NCBI RefSeq assembly: GCF_014897585.1
Contig: NZ_JABUXW010000010.1
Coordinates: 105,444-169,443 of the forward strand
Length of the DNA stretch: 64,000 nt
Source of the DNA: Brachybacterium tyrofermentans
Lineage (GTDB): Bacteria > Actinomycetota > Actinomycetes > Actinomycetales > Dermabacteraceae
Direction: 5' to 3'
This document shows, piece after piece, positions 37,909 through 46,700 of the stretch. Both the position numbers and the translations under genes were made by a program. The notes beneath the pieces were generated by a model, which had not been told where the DNA came from, did no database searches, and worked only from the letters and a program-made list of their open reading frames with translations. The number at the start of each line of letters is the position of its first letter. Position 1 is the stretch's first letter.

Positions 37909-39036
37909 TCAGAGATCGAGGCCGAGGCGTACAGGTTCCGGGACCAGCTGGATGCCGAAGGTCTCCTGGACCCGTCCCTGCACGTCGCGCGCGAGGGCCA
38001 CCAGGTCGTCGCTGGTGGCGCCGCCGCGGTTGGTCAGGGCCAGGGAATGCTTGGACGAGACCGCCGCCCGCTCCCCCACGGCGTGGCCCCGCTCCACCCC
38101 GGCGTGGCTGATCAGCCACGCCGCGCTGGTCTTGATCCTGCCGTCCCCGGCGTCGAACTGCGGGGCGCCCTCGGGCAGCTCCGCCGCCTGGGATGCCTCG
38201 AGGATCGGGTTCGTGAAGAAGGAGCCCGCGCTCCAGGTGTCGTGGTCGGCGGGATCCAGCACCATGCCCTTGGACGCGCGCACGGCCAGCACGGCCTCCC
38301 GCACCTCCTGCATCGGCGCCCGGCCCCCTGCCTGGACGCCGAGGGTATCGGCGAGCTGCCCGTAGCGGATCGGGGCGGAGAGGCTGCCGATCGTGTGCTG
38401 GAAGGTCACCGAGAGCACCACATAGCGCCCGGTGGGCGAGGCGACGGGCCCGGAGTACCGGGTGCGCTTGAAGATGCTGTCGCGGTAGGCGAACTCGCAG
38501 TCCGCGGCGAAGAAGGTGCGCACCGCGTTCTTCTCGCGATCCCAGGTGCGCACCCGGGAGATCGTCGAGGCCACTTCCTGTCCGTAGGCGCCGACGTTCT
38601 GGATCGGGGTGGCGCCCACGGTCCCGGGGATCCCGGAGAGCGCTTCGATGCCCACCATCTCCCGGGCGATCGCATAGCGCACCGCCCGATCCCAGGTGAC
38701 TCCCGCGAAGTATTCGACGATCGCGCCCCCGCAGGTGGGATCCAGCGGCGTGAGGTCCGCCGGGTCGACGGGGATGCCGTCTGGTTCACCGGAGGCGCCG
38801 ACCTCGCAGGTCGCGTCGAGCAGGGGCGGCTCCTCCGGATCCCGCAGCAGCACGACGGTCCCCGGGAAGGGCTCGTCCGAGGCGACCAGGTTCGAGCCGC
38901 CGCCGAGGACCAGCAGCGGCTCGCCGGCCGCGTCCGCGGCGCGGACCGCCTCGATGACCTCGTCGGCGGTTCTCGCCTCGATCAGGTTCGAGATCTCGCC
39001 GCCGATGCGCAGCGTGGTGAGGTCGGAGAGCCTCAT
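37909..39036 (-). CDS. murB: UDP-N-acetylenolpyruvoylglucosamine reductase MurB
   Basis: 375 aa. It reduces UDP-GlcNAc-enolpyruvate to UDP-MurNAc in peptidoglycan synthesis. FAD loop LVLGGGSNLV, GIPGTVGATPIQNVGAYGQE, YRDSIFK and the general-acid Ser in SAGSFFTNP are complete. Slightly longer than E. coli MurB owing to an Asp/Pro-rich insertion near residue 75. ATG at 39036 overlaps the dehydratase stop (ATGA). Confidence 0.96.
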   Translation of the reverse strand: MRLSDLTTLRIGGEISNLIEARTADEVIEAVRAADAAGEPLLVLGGGSNLVASDEPFPGTVVLLRDPEEPPLLDATCEVGASGEPDGIPVDPADLTPLDPTCGGAIVEYFAGVTWDRAVRYAIAREMVGIEALSGIPGTVGATPIQNVGAYGQEVASTISRVRTWDREKNAVRTFFAADCEFAYRDSIFKRTRYSGPVASPTGRYVVLSVTFQHTIGSLSAPIRYGQLADTLGVQAGGRAPMQEVREAVLAVRASKGMVLDPADHDTWSAGSFFTNPILEASQAAELPEGAPQFDAGDGRIKTSAAWLISHAGVERGHAVGERAAVSSKHSLALTNRGGATSDDLVALARDVQGRVQETFGIQLVPEPVRLGLDL

Positions 39037-39509
39037 GCCGTGGCGACCTGGTCCGAGTCAGCGGTCGCGGTCGGCAGCGCGAACGTGGCGCGGGCACGGC
39101 CGAGGACCTTGGTGCCGTCGACCTCTGCCGCGATGTCCACCCGTGCGGTCCCGGCACCTTCGTCGATGGCTCCGACCACCGCGACGACCTCGAGGGTGAC
39201 CGATCCGGTGGCCGGCACGGGAACCGGATTGGTGAAGCGCACCGAGTAGGCCCGCACGGTGGTGGGGTCTCCGAGGGCGTCCAGCAGCCCGGTGACCGCG
39301 ACGCCCATGGTCAGCATGCCGTGGGCGATCACGCCGGGCAGCCCCGCGTCGGTGGCGACGGTGTCGTTGTAGTGGATGGGGTTGAAGTCCCCCGAGGCCC
39401 CGGCGTAGCGCACGAGCGTGTCACGGGTGATCTCATGCGTCGTGCGGGCGATCTCCTGGCCGACGCTCAGGTCGGAGAGGTCGCGAGGGGTGGCGGGTGC
39501 GGCGGTCAT
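39033..39509 (-). CDS. MaoC-family (R)-specific hydratase/dehydratase (HadB-like)
   Basis: 158 aa, hot-dog fold. SGDFNPIHYND contains the catalytic Asp and His of R-hydratases; GVIAHGMLTMG is the second conserved segment. Its order with the 39664 gene, rpmG and tRNAs matches the mycobacterial rpmG2-hadA-hadB region, so it is probably the catalytic partner of a heterodimeric 3-hydroxyacyl dehydratase. The physiological substrate in a bacterium lacking mycolic acids is unknown. ATG at 39509; overlaps murB. Confidence 0.9.
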   Translation of the reverse strand: MTAAPATPRDLSDLSVGQEIARTTHEITRDTLVRYAGASGDFNPIHYNDTVATDAGLPGVIAHGMLTMGVAVTGLLDALGDPTTVRAYSVRFTNPVPVPATGSVTLEVVAVVGAIDEGAGTARVDIAAEVDGTKVLGRARATFALPTATADSDQVATA

Positions 39510-39575
39510 GTCTGCTCCTGGGATCTCTGCGCGGGTCGGGACGAGGCGACCGCTGCAGGTGGGGGTGGTCTGTCG

Positions 39576-39653
39576 TCGATGCCGGATCGTCGGCGCTGAA
39601 TCGTCGGCGCCGGACCATCGATGCCGGATCGTCGGCGCCGGATCATCGACGGT
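39576..39653. repeat. 21-bp direct repeat in a degenerate tandem array
   Basis: TCGATGCCGGATCGTCGGCGC occurs identically at 39576 and 39618 (42 bp apart); ATCGTCGGCGCCGGA-type partial copies fill the space between and after. It lies in the gap between the two dehydratase genes and holds no gene. Confidence 0.85.
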
Positions 39654-39663
39654 GCGTGACGGG

Positions 39664-40113
39664 TCAGTCCCCGCGGACGACGATCATGCTGCGCACTGCG
39701 GCGACATCGGCCCCGGAGGCGTCGACCAGGTCGACGCGGGTCGCGATCATCGAGTGGCCGCCGGCAGCACGCACGGACTCGACGGTGAGCGTGGGGACCA
39801 GGGAATCGCCGGCGACGACCGGTCGATGCAGGGTGAAGGACTCCTCGCCGTGGACGACGCGCGTGAAGTCGATGCCGGAGGCCGGGTCCTCGATGTACTG
39901 GGCCTCGGTGGCCTGGGCGAGGGAGACCAGGAACGTGGGCGGGGCGATCACGTCGGCGTGGCCGGCCGCACGCGCGGCCGCCGGGTCGGTGTGCAGCGGC
40001 GAGCTCGCCCCGGTCGCCCGGGCGAACTCGGCGATCTTCGCGGCCGAGACGGTGTGCGCAGGACCGGCCGGGTACGTGCGGCCCGCGAAGGCGGGGTCTG
40101 GGGTGGTCGTCAT
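39664..40113 (-). CDS. FAS1-like/HadA-type dehydratase subunit
   Basis: 149 aa, N-terminal MaoC-like hot-dog domain of HadA/HadC type: YPAGPAHTVSAAKIAEFARATG and PPTFLVSLAQ are characteristic; the catalytic Asp-His motif of MaoC is not present, as expected for the substrate-positioning subunit. It likely pairs with the HadB-like protein. ATG at 40113 has GGGAG upstream; a longer in-frame reading to 40557 crosses rpmG and is rejected. Confidence 0.87.
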   Translation of the reverse strand: MTTTPDPAFAGRTYPAGPAHTVSAAKIAEFARATGASSPLHTDPAAARAAGHADVIAPPTFLVSLAQATEAQYIEDPASGIDFTRVVHGEESFTLHRPVVAGDSLVPTLTVESVRAAGGHSMIATRVDLVDASGADVAAVRSMIVVRGD

Positions 40114-40252
40114 GTCATCTCCCGAGGGGACACGGCCGGTGGGGCCGACGGATGCTGTCGAACCGATGATCTCAGGAGGGCCCGGGCCCCGCAGGACGGC
40201 GCTCGGAGGAGCCGACCGCTGTGATGCTGGGCTCACCGGTTCCGGATGCACG

Positions 40253-40285
40253 AAAGGCCACCCGGGACATGCCCGTGTGGCCTTT
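40253..40285 (-). terminator. rpmG terminator
   Basis: AAAGGCCAC and GTGGCCTTT pair (9 bp) with an additional CGGG/CCCG inner helix after one mismatch, followed by TTTC on the minus strand, 22 bp after the rpmG stop. Confidence 0.8.
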
Positions 40286-40306
40286 GGTGACGTGTGCTCG
40301 ACCTGG

Positions 40307-40477
40307 TCAGCGGGTCTCGCGGTGTGCCGTCTGCTTGCCGCAGGTCGGGCAGAACTTCGAGAGCTCGAGCCGATCCGGGGTGTTGCGACGGTTCTTCTTG
40401 GTGATGTAGTTGCGCGCCTTGCAATCAACACATGCCATGGTGATCTTGGGACGCACGTCAGAGCTCTTGCTCGCCAC
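40307..40477 (-). CDS. rpmG: 50S ribosomal protein L33 (zinc-binding form)
   Basis: 56 aa. CVDC and CPTC make the zinc ribbon of the C+ form; the body [19 protein letters not shown] is typical. It belongs to the large ribosomal subunit. GTG at 40477 with a GAGGCG ribosome-binding site. Gene order with tRNA-Met/Thr and the dehydratases is conserved in actinobacteria. Confidence 0.96.
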   Translation of the reverse strand: MASKSSDVRPKITMACVDCKARNYITKKNRRNTPDRLELSKFCPTCGKQTAHRETR

Positions 40478-40574
40478 GGTTCGCCTCTTTCGTCCGGGTG
40501 GTGCGCCTGACGGCGCGCCTCGTGGGTCCCCGTACTCGGGGGATGTGGATCGTGCACTCCGGCGGTAGCCGACG

Positions 40575-40651
40575 TGGTACCGAGGGCGGGGATCGAACCC
40601 GCGACCTCACGATTATGAGTCGTGCGCTCTAACCGTCTGAGCTACCCCGGC
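40575..40651 (-). tRNA. tRNA-Met (CAT), elongator type
   Basis: 77 nt including an encoded CCA. Acceptor stem GCCGGGG/CCTCGGT, anticodon loop CTCATAA, T arm GTTCGATCCC. The anticodon stem (CACGA/TCGTG) lacks the GGG:CCC pairs of initiator tRNA, and position 1:72 pairs, so it is an elongator. Confidence 0.95.
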
Positions 40652-40705
40652 TTGACCGATGAAACGGCCCGATCTCGAATGAGACCGGGCCGCCGCATCC
40701 ATCAG

Positions 40706-40778
40706 AGCCCTGAAAGGGAATCGAACCCTTGACCTTCTCCTTACCATGGAGACGCTCTGCCGACTGAGCTATCAGGGC
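40706..40778 (-). tRNA. tRNA-Thr (GGT)
   Basis: 73 nt; acceptor GCCCTGA/TCAGGGC, anticodon loop ATGGTAA in stem TCTCC/GGAGA, T arm GTTCGATTCC. CCA is not encoded. It is 54 bp from tRNA-Met and probably shares its transcript. Confidence 0.95.
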
Positions 40779-40889
40779 AACCCGGTGAACCTTACCCTCG
40801 TCCTTGCCGCGAGGCAATTCGAGGTCAGGCCCCCGTGCTTCGGGTCACAAGGACCCTCCGCTGCATCAGATCACGAGGATCGTCCGCGG

Positions 40890-40971
40890 TGGCAGGTGAG
40901 GGATTCGAACCCACGAAGGCGATGCCAGCTGATTTACAGTCAGCTCCCTTTGGCCACTCGGGTAACCTGCC
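40890..40971 (-). tRNA. tRNA-Tyr (GTA)
   Basis: 82 nt class II tRNA with a long variable arm; acceptor GGCAGGT/ACCTGCC, anticodon loop CTGTAAA in stem GCTGA/TCAGC. CCA is not fully encoded. Confidence 0.95.
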
Positions 40972-41032
40972 AGGCGTTCACTTCCGATGCCTGCCCGATC
41001 AGATCGGGTGCCAGCGGAAGCGGACTCGAAAC

Positions 41033-41062
41033 AGCATACCGGCGCTCCGTCGGCGGCGCTAA
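41033..41062 (-). promoter_or_regulatory. Candidate promoter of the tRNA-Tyr/Thr/Met group
   Basis: TTAGCG (41057-41062), 18 nt, TATGCT (41033-41038) on the minus strand, about 62 bp upstream of tRNA-Tyr. A moderate match to a sigma-70-type promoter. Confidence 0.45.
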
Positions 41063-41222
41063 CCCAGAAGCCGTCTATGGTGCATGAAGAAGGTCACAAG
41101 GGCTCCTGAGCAGGCCGAACCGTCGCAGCGGGCAAGCTCGTCAGGAGGGCCCCGGACCGCTTCCGGGCCGGACAGACACCACAGTGCCGCCATCGGGCGG
41201 CCGCAGGAGGGAAGGACGCACC

Positions 41223-41711
41223 GTGGCAGATTCATCGTTCGACATCGTCAGCAAGCTCGACCGGCAGGAGGTCGACAACGCCGTCAACCAGGCCGTCAAG
41301 GAGGTGGGGCAGCGCTACGACTTCCGCAACACCGGTGCGTCGATCACCCTCAGCGGCGACGAGATCGTGATGACGGCCAATGCGGAGGAGCGCGTGCTCG
41401 CCATCCTGGACGTCGTGCAGTCCAAGCTGATCCGTCGCAACCTCTCGTTGAAGGCCCTGGACGTCGGCGAGCCCAAGCAGTCCGGCAAGGAGGTCCGCCT
41501 GGTCGCCGGCCTCAAGGAGGGCATCAGCACCGACGACGCCAAGAAGATCTCCAAGCTGATCCGGGAAGAGGGCCCCAAGGGGGTCAAGGCGCGGATCGAG
41601 GGCGATGAGCTGCGGGTGTCCTCGAAGAGCCGCGACGACCTCCAGGGCGTGATCACGCTCCTCAAGGGCAAGGATCTCGACGTCGCGCTCCAGTTCGTGA
41701 ACTACCGCTGA
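41223..41711 (+). CDS. YajQ-family nucleotide-binding protein
   Basis: 162 aa, full length. [20 protein letters not shown] at the N-terminus and the LQFVNYR end define DUF520/YajQ. The family binds nucleotides or RNA, and some members bind cyclic di-GMP; function here unknown. GTG at 41223 preceded by an AGGAGGGAAGG ribosome-binding site. Convergent with the WXG100 cluster, separated by a strong terminator. Confidence 0.96.
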   Translation: MADSSFDIVSKLDRQEVDNAVNQAVKEVGQRYDFRNTGASITLSGDEIVMTANAEERVLAILDVVQSKLIRRNLSLKALDVGEPKQSGKEVRLVAGLKEGISTDDAKKISKLIREEGPKGVKARIEGDELRVSSKSRDDLQGVITLLKGKDLDVALQFVNYR

Positions 41712-41728
41712 GGCTGCTCCGCAGCTGA

Positions 41729-41777
41729 GCATGCAGAAGGTCCCGTCCCCCTGGTGGGGACGGGACCTTCTGCATGC
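41729..41777. terminator. 22-bp perfect hairpin, bidirectional terminator
   Basis: GCATGCAGAAGGTCCCGTCC plus two more C pairs perfectly with its complement over 22 bp around a 5-nt loop (41751-41755). It starts 17 bp after the yajQ stop and ends 38 bp before the WXG100 stop on the other strand. Confidence 0.9.
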
Positions 41778-41814
41778 CCGTTCGCACACCCCGGCGGGCC
41801 GTGCGATCAGCGCG

Positions 41815-42087
41815 TCACTGCATGTCCGACGTGGTGTCCTGCTGATCGGCGTGCGTGCTCAGAGCGTCCGACCGACGCTGGAACCCCTCGACCAGCGCGT
41901 TCACCGCTCCCGAGCAGAACGCGCTCCAATCCTCCCGGAAGCCGTCATAGTCGGGACCGAGCCAGTCGACCGAGGTCACCGTGGTGGTCACCGTCTCGAC
42001 CTGCTCGAGGATCTGGCGACCCGCCTCGTTCACCGCGGTCGCCACATCGCGCCCCTCATCCGGATTCATACCCTTGAAAGTCATCAT
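41815..42087 (-). CDS. WXG100-family type VII secretion substrate (1)
   Basis: 90 aa, two predicted helices around a turn with DWLGPDYDGF (the WxG motif). It follows the typical length and layout of EsxA/EsxB-like proteins, secreted as helical-hairpin dimers by FtsK/SpoIIIE-type ATPases. The C-terminus ends SDMQ. ATG at 42087 with AAGGGG upstream. It sits 59 bp behind the next WXG100 gene and probably forms a pair with it. Confidence 0.9.
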   Translation of the reverse strand: MMTFKGMNPDEGRDVATAVNEAGRQILEQVETVTTTVTSVDWLGPDYDGFREDWSAFCSGAVNALVEGFQRRSDALSTHADQQDTTSDMQ

Positions 42088-42146
42088 CTGCCCCTTGCTG
42101 GAAAGTCTGGATACTGCGCCGACGGAAACGGGTGATCCCTGACGGA

Positions 42147-42407
42147 TCAGGCCGACGCCTCCCGCTGTGCACCCGCATTGCGCGCGGCGCGCTCGGCCAG
42201 ATCGGCGGTCTTCGTGACCACGTGCTGGACCTGCGTGCCGAGGTCCCCATCGAACTCGGTCAGGTACCGGTCCCTGTCCTCACCCGTCCAATCGAGCTCC
42301 GCGACGCGGGCCTGGATCTGGGTGTAGATCTGCTGGATCTGCTCACCGGCCTCGGTGATCTGGCTGCCCATCTGCTCGACGGACTCCGGGGTCATGCCCT
42401 TCTTCAT
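42147..42407 (-). CDS. WXG100-family type VII secretion substrate (2)
   Basis: 86 aa, helical hairpin with DWTGEDRDRYL as the WxG turn. ATG at 42407 is chosen because GGAGG lies 5 nt upstream; the in-frame ATG at 42419 would place the ribosome-binding site inside the coding region. Transcribed from the TCCCCATGGT-like promoter at 42514. Forms a likely heterodimer with the 41815 protein. Confidence 0.92.
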   Translation of the reverse strand: MKKGMTPESVEQMGSQITEAGEQIQQIYTQIQARVAELDWTGEDRDRYLTEFDGDLGTQVQHVVTKTADLAERAARNAGAQREASA

Positions 42408-42513
42408 GGTGTCCTCCATGTGGTAGTTGCCAAGGTCCCCACCTACTCGACACGCAGCGCTGACCCACGGCCACCGGCCGCTTGCTCAACCCGGCTCTCC
42501 AGGTGGTGGCGCA

Positions 42514-42550
42514 ACCCTAGACCGGGCTCTCGGCCGGGCACCATGGGGGC
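42514..42550 (-). promoter_or_regulatory. WXG100-type promoter, copy B
   Basis: Minus strand CCCCCATGGT, 20 nt, TAGGGT (42514-42519), about 107 bp before the ATG at 42407. The left palindrome half of copies A and C is degenerate here (GCGCG instead of GGGGA). Confidence 0.55.
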
Positions 42551-42655
42551 GTTCGCGCATGGTCCTCCACATCCCGAAAACACGCTGCAGCCCCAGGTCA
42601 TCGGGATTTTCCACCGTATCGACCGATTGTGGACAACGCGGTCCCGGACGCAGAG

Positions 42656-42687
42656 AACCCCGGTACCGCGCCAGCGATACCGGGGTT
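42656..42687 (-). terminator. Hairpin downstream of the LpqN-like gene
   Basis: Perfect 10-bp inverted repeat AACCCCGGTA / TACCGGGGTT with a 12-nt loop, 61 bp after the stop at 42749. Confidence 0.65.
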
Positions 42688-42748
42688 GCCAGAGTGACCA
42701 GGAGTACCGGGTTGTGGGATCAGACCCGGTCCAGCGGCCCGAGACTCC

Positions 42749-43231
42749 TCAGCTCAGGTCGAGGACCACCGAGTCCTGGATGGAGCGCACGGTCTCGATC
42801 TCGTCGTCGGCCATCTCCGCCCCGCAGCTGCCCACGAGCTCCACCACGTCCTTGGCCACCCCTCCGCGGTCGACGACCGCATAGCGGGCCGCCTGCACCA
42901 CGGTGGGCCGATCCTCCTGGGTGTACCCGTACTCGCTGGCGATCCAGGTGATCCCGTCGACCTCGACCTCGCCCGTGCCGATCTCCTCGAGCCCGGGGAG
43001 CGCCGCCTTGCGCTGCTCGAGGCCGGCTCTGGCCGCGTCCCGGGTGAACTCGGGGCCGAAGCGCTGCACGGTGACGACGACGTTCGCGCGGAACTGACCG
43101 TCCACCCGCGGCTGGGCCACGGCGAGCTGGACTCCGGGCACCGTCAGGGTCTCCCAGTCATCGGGGACCTCGACCGTGATCCGGGGAGGACCAGGGAAAT
43201 CCGGGCTCGGGTACGAAATGCTCCTGGGCAT
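42749..43231 (-). CDS. LpqN/PsbP-like (DUF1795-type) protein in the T7SS locus
   Basis: 160 aa, no signal peptide. VTVEVPDDWETL-like start (VEVPDDWETL) and FRANVVVTVQRF match the alpha/beta layout of LpqN, DcrB and PsbP-like proteins. Mycobacterial LpqN is a lipoprotein; this one lacks a lipobox and should be cytosolic, perhaps handling WXG100 substrates or the ATPase (inference from position only). One Cys near the end (VGSCGAEM). ATG at 43231 with GGAG upstream. Confidence 0.6.
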   Translation of the reverse strand: MPRSISYPSPDFPGPPRITVEVPDDWETLTVPGVQLAVAQPRVDGQFRANVVVTVQRFGPEFTRDAARAGLEQRKAALPGLEEIGTGEVEVDGITWIASEYGYTQEDRPTVVQAARYAVVDRGGVAKDVVELVGSCGAEMADDEIETVRSIQDSVVLDLS

Positions 43232-43352
43232 TCACAACTCCATTCTTCCCGTCGGCAACGGCGCCAAACATATCAGCAAGCCAGATGCGGGATTCCCGAG
43301 CAGAACGACTGCCCGGGTTGCTCCGGCTCCTGCACGGGACCGACGACGGCGA

Positions 43353-43622
43353 TCAGGTCGAGGAGGCCCCGTCCTGCTCGGCGGCGTTGCGATCGGCCGT
43401 ATCCCCCAACTCGTGGACCGAGGTCATGATCCGCTGCATCGCCGGGACCATCTCGCTCGACCACTGGCCCCGGAAGCGATCCGCATCCGGTCCGGTCCAG
43501 TCCACACCCTCGAGACCGGAGGTGAGCTCCTGTTCGATCTTGGTGATCTCCGCAGCCGCCTCGCGCAGCTGGCCGGACATCCGGCGGACCTCGTCGACGT
43601 CCATCCCCTTCGTGGCATTCAC
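43353..43622 (-). CDS. WXG100-family type VII secretion substrate (3)
   Basis: 89 aa, helical hairpin with DWTGPDADRFRGQW. GTG at 43622 has AAGGGGAA upstream; the longer in-frame reading to 43697 would run through the -10 box. It lies directly behind the ATPase gene but has its own promoter (copy A), suggesting extra expression of substrate relative to machinery. Confidence 0.9.
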   Translation of the reverse strand: MNATKGMDVDEVRRMSGQLREAAAEITKIEQELTSGLEGVDWTGPDADRFRGQWSSEMVPAMQRIMTSVHELGDTADRNAAEQDGASST

Positions 43623-43695
43623 GATGTGGTTCCCCTTCCTGGTGACTCGCGCTCCCGCCGCGTCGGGATGTGGCCCGCCGCGGGTGGACAGGCAC

Positions 43696-43746
43696 ACTCT
43701 AGAGCGATGCGGCAGCCCGGACCATGGGGAGGCATCCCCTGGGGAT
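43696..43746 (-). promoter_or_regulatory. WXG100-type promoter, copy A
   Basis: Minus strand: ATCCCC-A-GGGGA-N4-TCCCCATGGT, 19 nt, TAGAGT (43696-43701), about 73 bp before the GTG at 43622. It shares GGGGA-N4-TCCCCATGGT-N19-TAnnGT with copy C at 35418. Confidence 0.65.
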
Positions 43747-43782
43747 AACTCCGTACGCCGCGGATCGTGCCCCAGGAAGAGA

Positions 43783-46700
43783 TCAGCCGGTCACCTGTGC
43801 GACCTGCAGTTTCATCGCCCGACCGCCGTGGATCAGGAATCCTCGCCCGGCGGGGAAGTCCGTTCGACGGATCCTCCCCAGTCCCGTGCCGAGCAGGGAT
43901 TCGCCGTCCATGTCACCCGGCTGGAGCAGCAGCCCTCGCCGTCCGGCCTTGAACGGCTGGGCCAGGACGTACGCCTGCGACCAGGATGTCGACTCGTTCT
44001 CGCCCACGACGAACTGGCCCTCGCGGAGACAGGCGCGGAGGAGCGTGTCGAGCTCCGACTCGATACCGGTTCCGGTGAAGTCGGCGACACCGTCCACGAA
44101 CAGCGCGAGCCGCCCCTCCCCCACGGCACCGGAGTCGACGGTCCGTCGCAGCTGCGCCGCGAGCTCCCGGACCGACTCCGGGTCCGAGCCCTCCACGTCC
44201 CAGATCGGCAGCCCGGTCAGCGGGGTGCGGCGCGCGGAGAAGCGCACCAGACGCATCGGGTTCTCCAGCGCCCCGAGCCCGCTGGCGATCGTGCGCATCG
44301 CGGTGGTGCGACCGGAGCCCATCGGTCCGGAGACCATGAAGGCTCCCCGAGGCTCGACGGTGATCTCTGCGAGCGTCTCGTCGGCCAGACCGAGCACGGG
44401 CCGTCCCGCGACCACCGGTCGCAGATCCGCCAGCTCCACCCGCTCGGGCAGACGGTCGATGGAGGGCACCTCGGGAACCCCGGCCCGACGCATGGCCTCG
44501 GCCAGCTTGGCGACCTCCCGTGACTGGATGGCGACGTTGGAGTCGCCGCCGTGGACGGCGACCTGGACCTCATGCCCGTCCAGAATCCCGCGGCCGGCCG
44601 GTGAGCTGGCATCCAGCACGTCCTTGGCCACGCCGAAGCCCGCATAGTCGTCAGGGCCGGACATGCGGTGGATGAGTCGACGCTGGATCGAGGATCCCAA
44701 GGAGGTCGGGATCGCGCTGGGACGGTCCCCGGTGACGACGACATGCACGCCCACCTGCCGGCCGTCGGTCGCGATCTGCACGAAGGCGGTGAACCACGCG
44801 GACAGGCTCGAGTAGTCGTACGCCTCGCGGAAGGCCGCCATCCCATCCACGAGCAGCAGGATGCGCGGGGTCCCGGGCGCGCTGGCCAGCTCGCGGTACT
44901 GCGTCACCGATCCCGCCCGGGTCCGAGCGAACTCCTTGGCACGCTGGTCGATGAGTTCTCGCAGCGTGCGCAGCAGCCTGATCACCCGCTCCTCGTCCTC
45001 CCCCGGGACGATGGACCCCACGTGCGGGAGGTCCTCGAGCATGGTCAGCCCCGAGGTGCCGAAGTCGAGCCCGTAGACGTGGACGGGGCCGCCGCGCACG
45101 GTCGAGGCGGCGGAGATCGCGATCGTGCGCAGCGTCGTCGACTTGCCGGACCCGCCGGTCCCGTAGACGGCCATGTTGCCGTCCCGGTCCGGGTAGTACG
45201 CCACCGTCGGCTGCGCCTGGTCCTCGGGCTTGTCCATGACGCCCAGGAGCAGCTCGTCGTCGATCCGACGGGAGGGCAGGCGGGACAGGTCGTAGGCATC
45301 GGCGAGCTCGGACAGCCACGGCTTGCGCGGAGCCGGCACCCCGGCCTTCGCCGAAGCGGCACGCACCGTGGCGACGATCCGCGTGATGTCCTGGGCGCCG
45401 GGGTCCGCGACCTCCGTGGCGGGCGGTGCCGGGATGTCCCACTGCACGCCGGTGCCGAAGTCCTTCTCGACGATGTCGATCCGAGTGGGCTCGGGCTCGT
45501 CGCTCGTCCAGCCGCCCGCGTAGCCGGTCTGGAAGGTCGCGAGCCGGCCGGGACCGGTCTTCGCCGCCGCCCGCCCCGGGATGCCCGGATCGAAATGCGC
45601 CGCCGACGGATCGCCGAGGATGTCCTGGGAATCGGCCTCGTCCGCCATCCGCAGCGCGATGCGGAGGTTGGTGTTCGCACGCAGGTTGTCCTTGATGACA
45701 CCGGCGGGACGCTGCGTCGCGAGGATCAGGTGCAGGCCCAGCGATCGCCCTCGTGCGGCGATGTCCACGACGCCGTCCACGAACTCCGGGATCTCCTGGG
45801 CCAGGGCCGCGAACTCGTCCACGATGATGATCAGGCTGGGCGGGGTCTCGGGATCACCAGTGCGCTCGAGGGACACCAGGTCCTTGGCCTTCTTGCGGTT
45901 CAGCAGGTGCTCGCGATGGTGGAGCTCCGCGCGCAGGGAGGTGAGCGCTCGGCGCACCAGGTGCTGGGAGAGGTCGGTGACCAGACCGACCGCATGGGGC
46001 AGCTCGATGGCGTCGGCGAAGGCGGCGCCGCCCTTGTAGTCGACGAACAGGAACGTCACCCGATCCGGGCTGTGGGCCGTAGCCATGCCCATCACCCAGG
46101 TCTGCAGGAACTCCGACTTGCCGGCGCCGGTGGTGCCGCCCACGAGGGCGTGGGGGCCGTCCGCGCGAAGGTCCAGGTGGAAGGCATCCTGCCCGTTGTG
46201 CCCGATCAGTCCGCGCAGATCCGCATCCTGCCGGCGGCGCTGGGGCTCGGACCCGTCCCGCGGGGTCAGCGAGCTGTTCTCCTTCCACCGCTCGATGATG
46301 GCGCTCGGATCCTCCGCCAGCTCCACGCCGCCGAGCGTGAGGTAGGAGATCGCGCGCGGGAGATCGGAGTCGTCGTCGATCGGGACCCCGGCGTCGACGA
46401 CCGGGGAGAGATGGCGCGCCACCCCGGCTGCCACCTCCCCGGAGACCGTCTCGACCGCCACCGGGTAGAACCTCTCGCCCATCCGCACATGGCCGGCGCT
46501 CGCCCCGTCCACCGCTTCCTCGACCGAGACGTAGGTCCGGCAGGCAGCCGGCAGGGCCGCGATGTTCGAGGCATTCCAGATCACGTGCACTCCGGCATCG
46601 GGCCCACGTTCGGCGATGCGCACCAGTCGTGCCCGATCCACCGGGGCGTCATCCTCGATGATCACCACCAGGTTCGGGGTGATCGGCTCCGGCGGGACCT

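Larger units (their letters stand above)
42420..42748. other. Intergenic region between WXG100 pair and LpqN-like gene
   Basis: 329 bp without a gene. It holds the WXG100 promoter (copy B, 42514-42550) and the terminator hairpin of the LpqN-like gene (42656-42687); nothing else stands out. Confidence 0.7.

Noticed and set aside
40575..40651. Initiator tRNA-fMet
   Set aside because: The anticodon stem lacks the three G:C pairs and the acceptor end is fully paired, so elongator tRNA-Met is the better call.
40981..41020. Imperfect palindrome next to tRNA-Tyr (CTTCCG...CGGAAG with inner CCCGAT/ATCGGG)
   Set aside because: It lies between the tRNA and its likely promoter, has mismatches, and no known element fits; probably chance.
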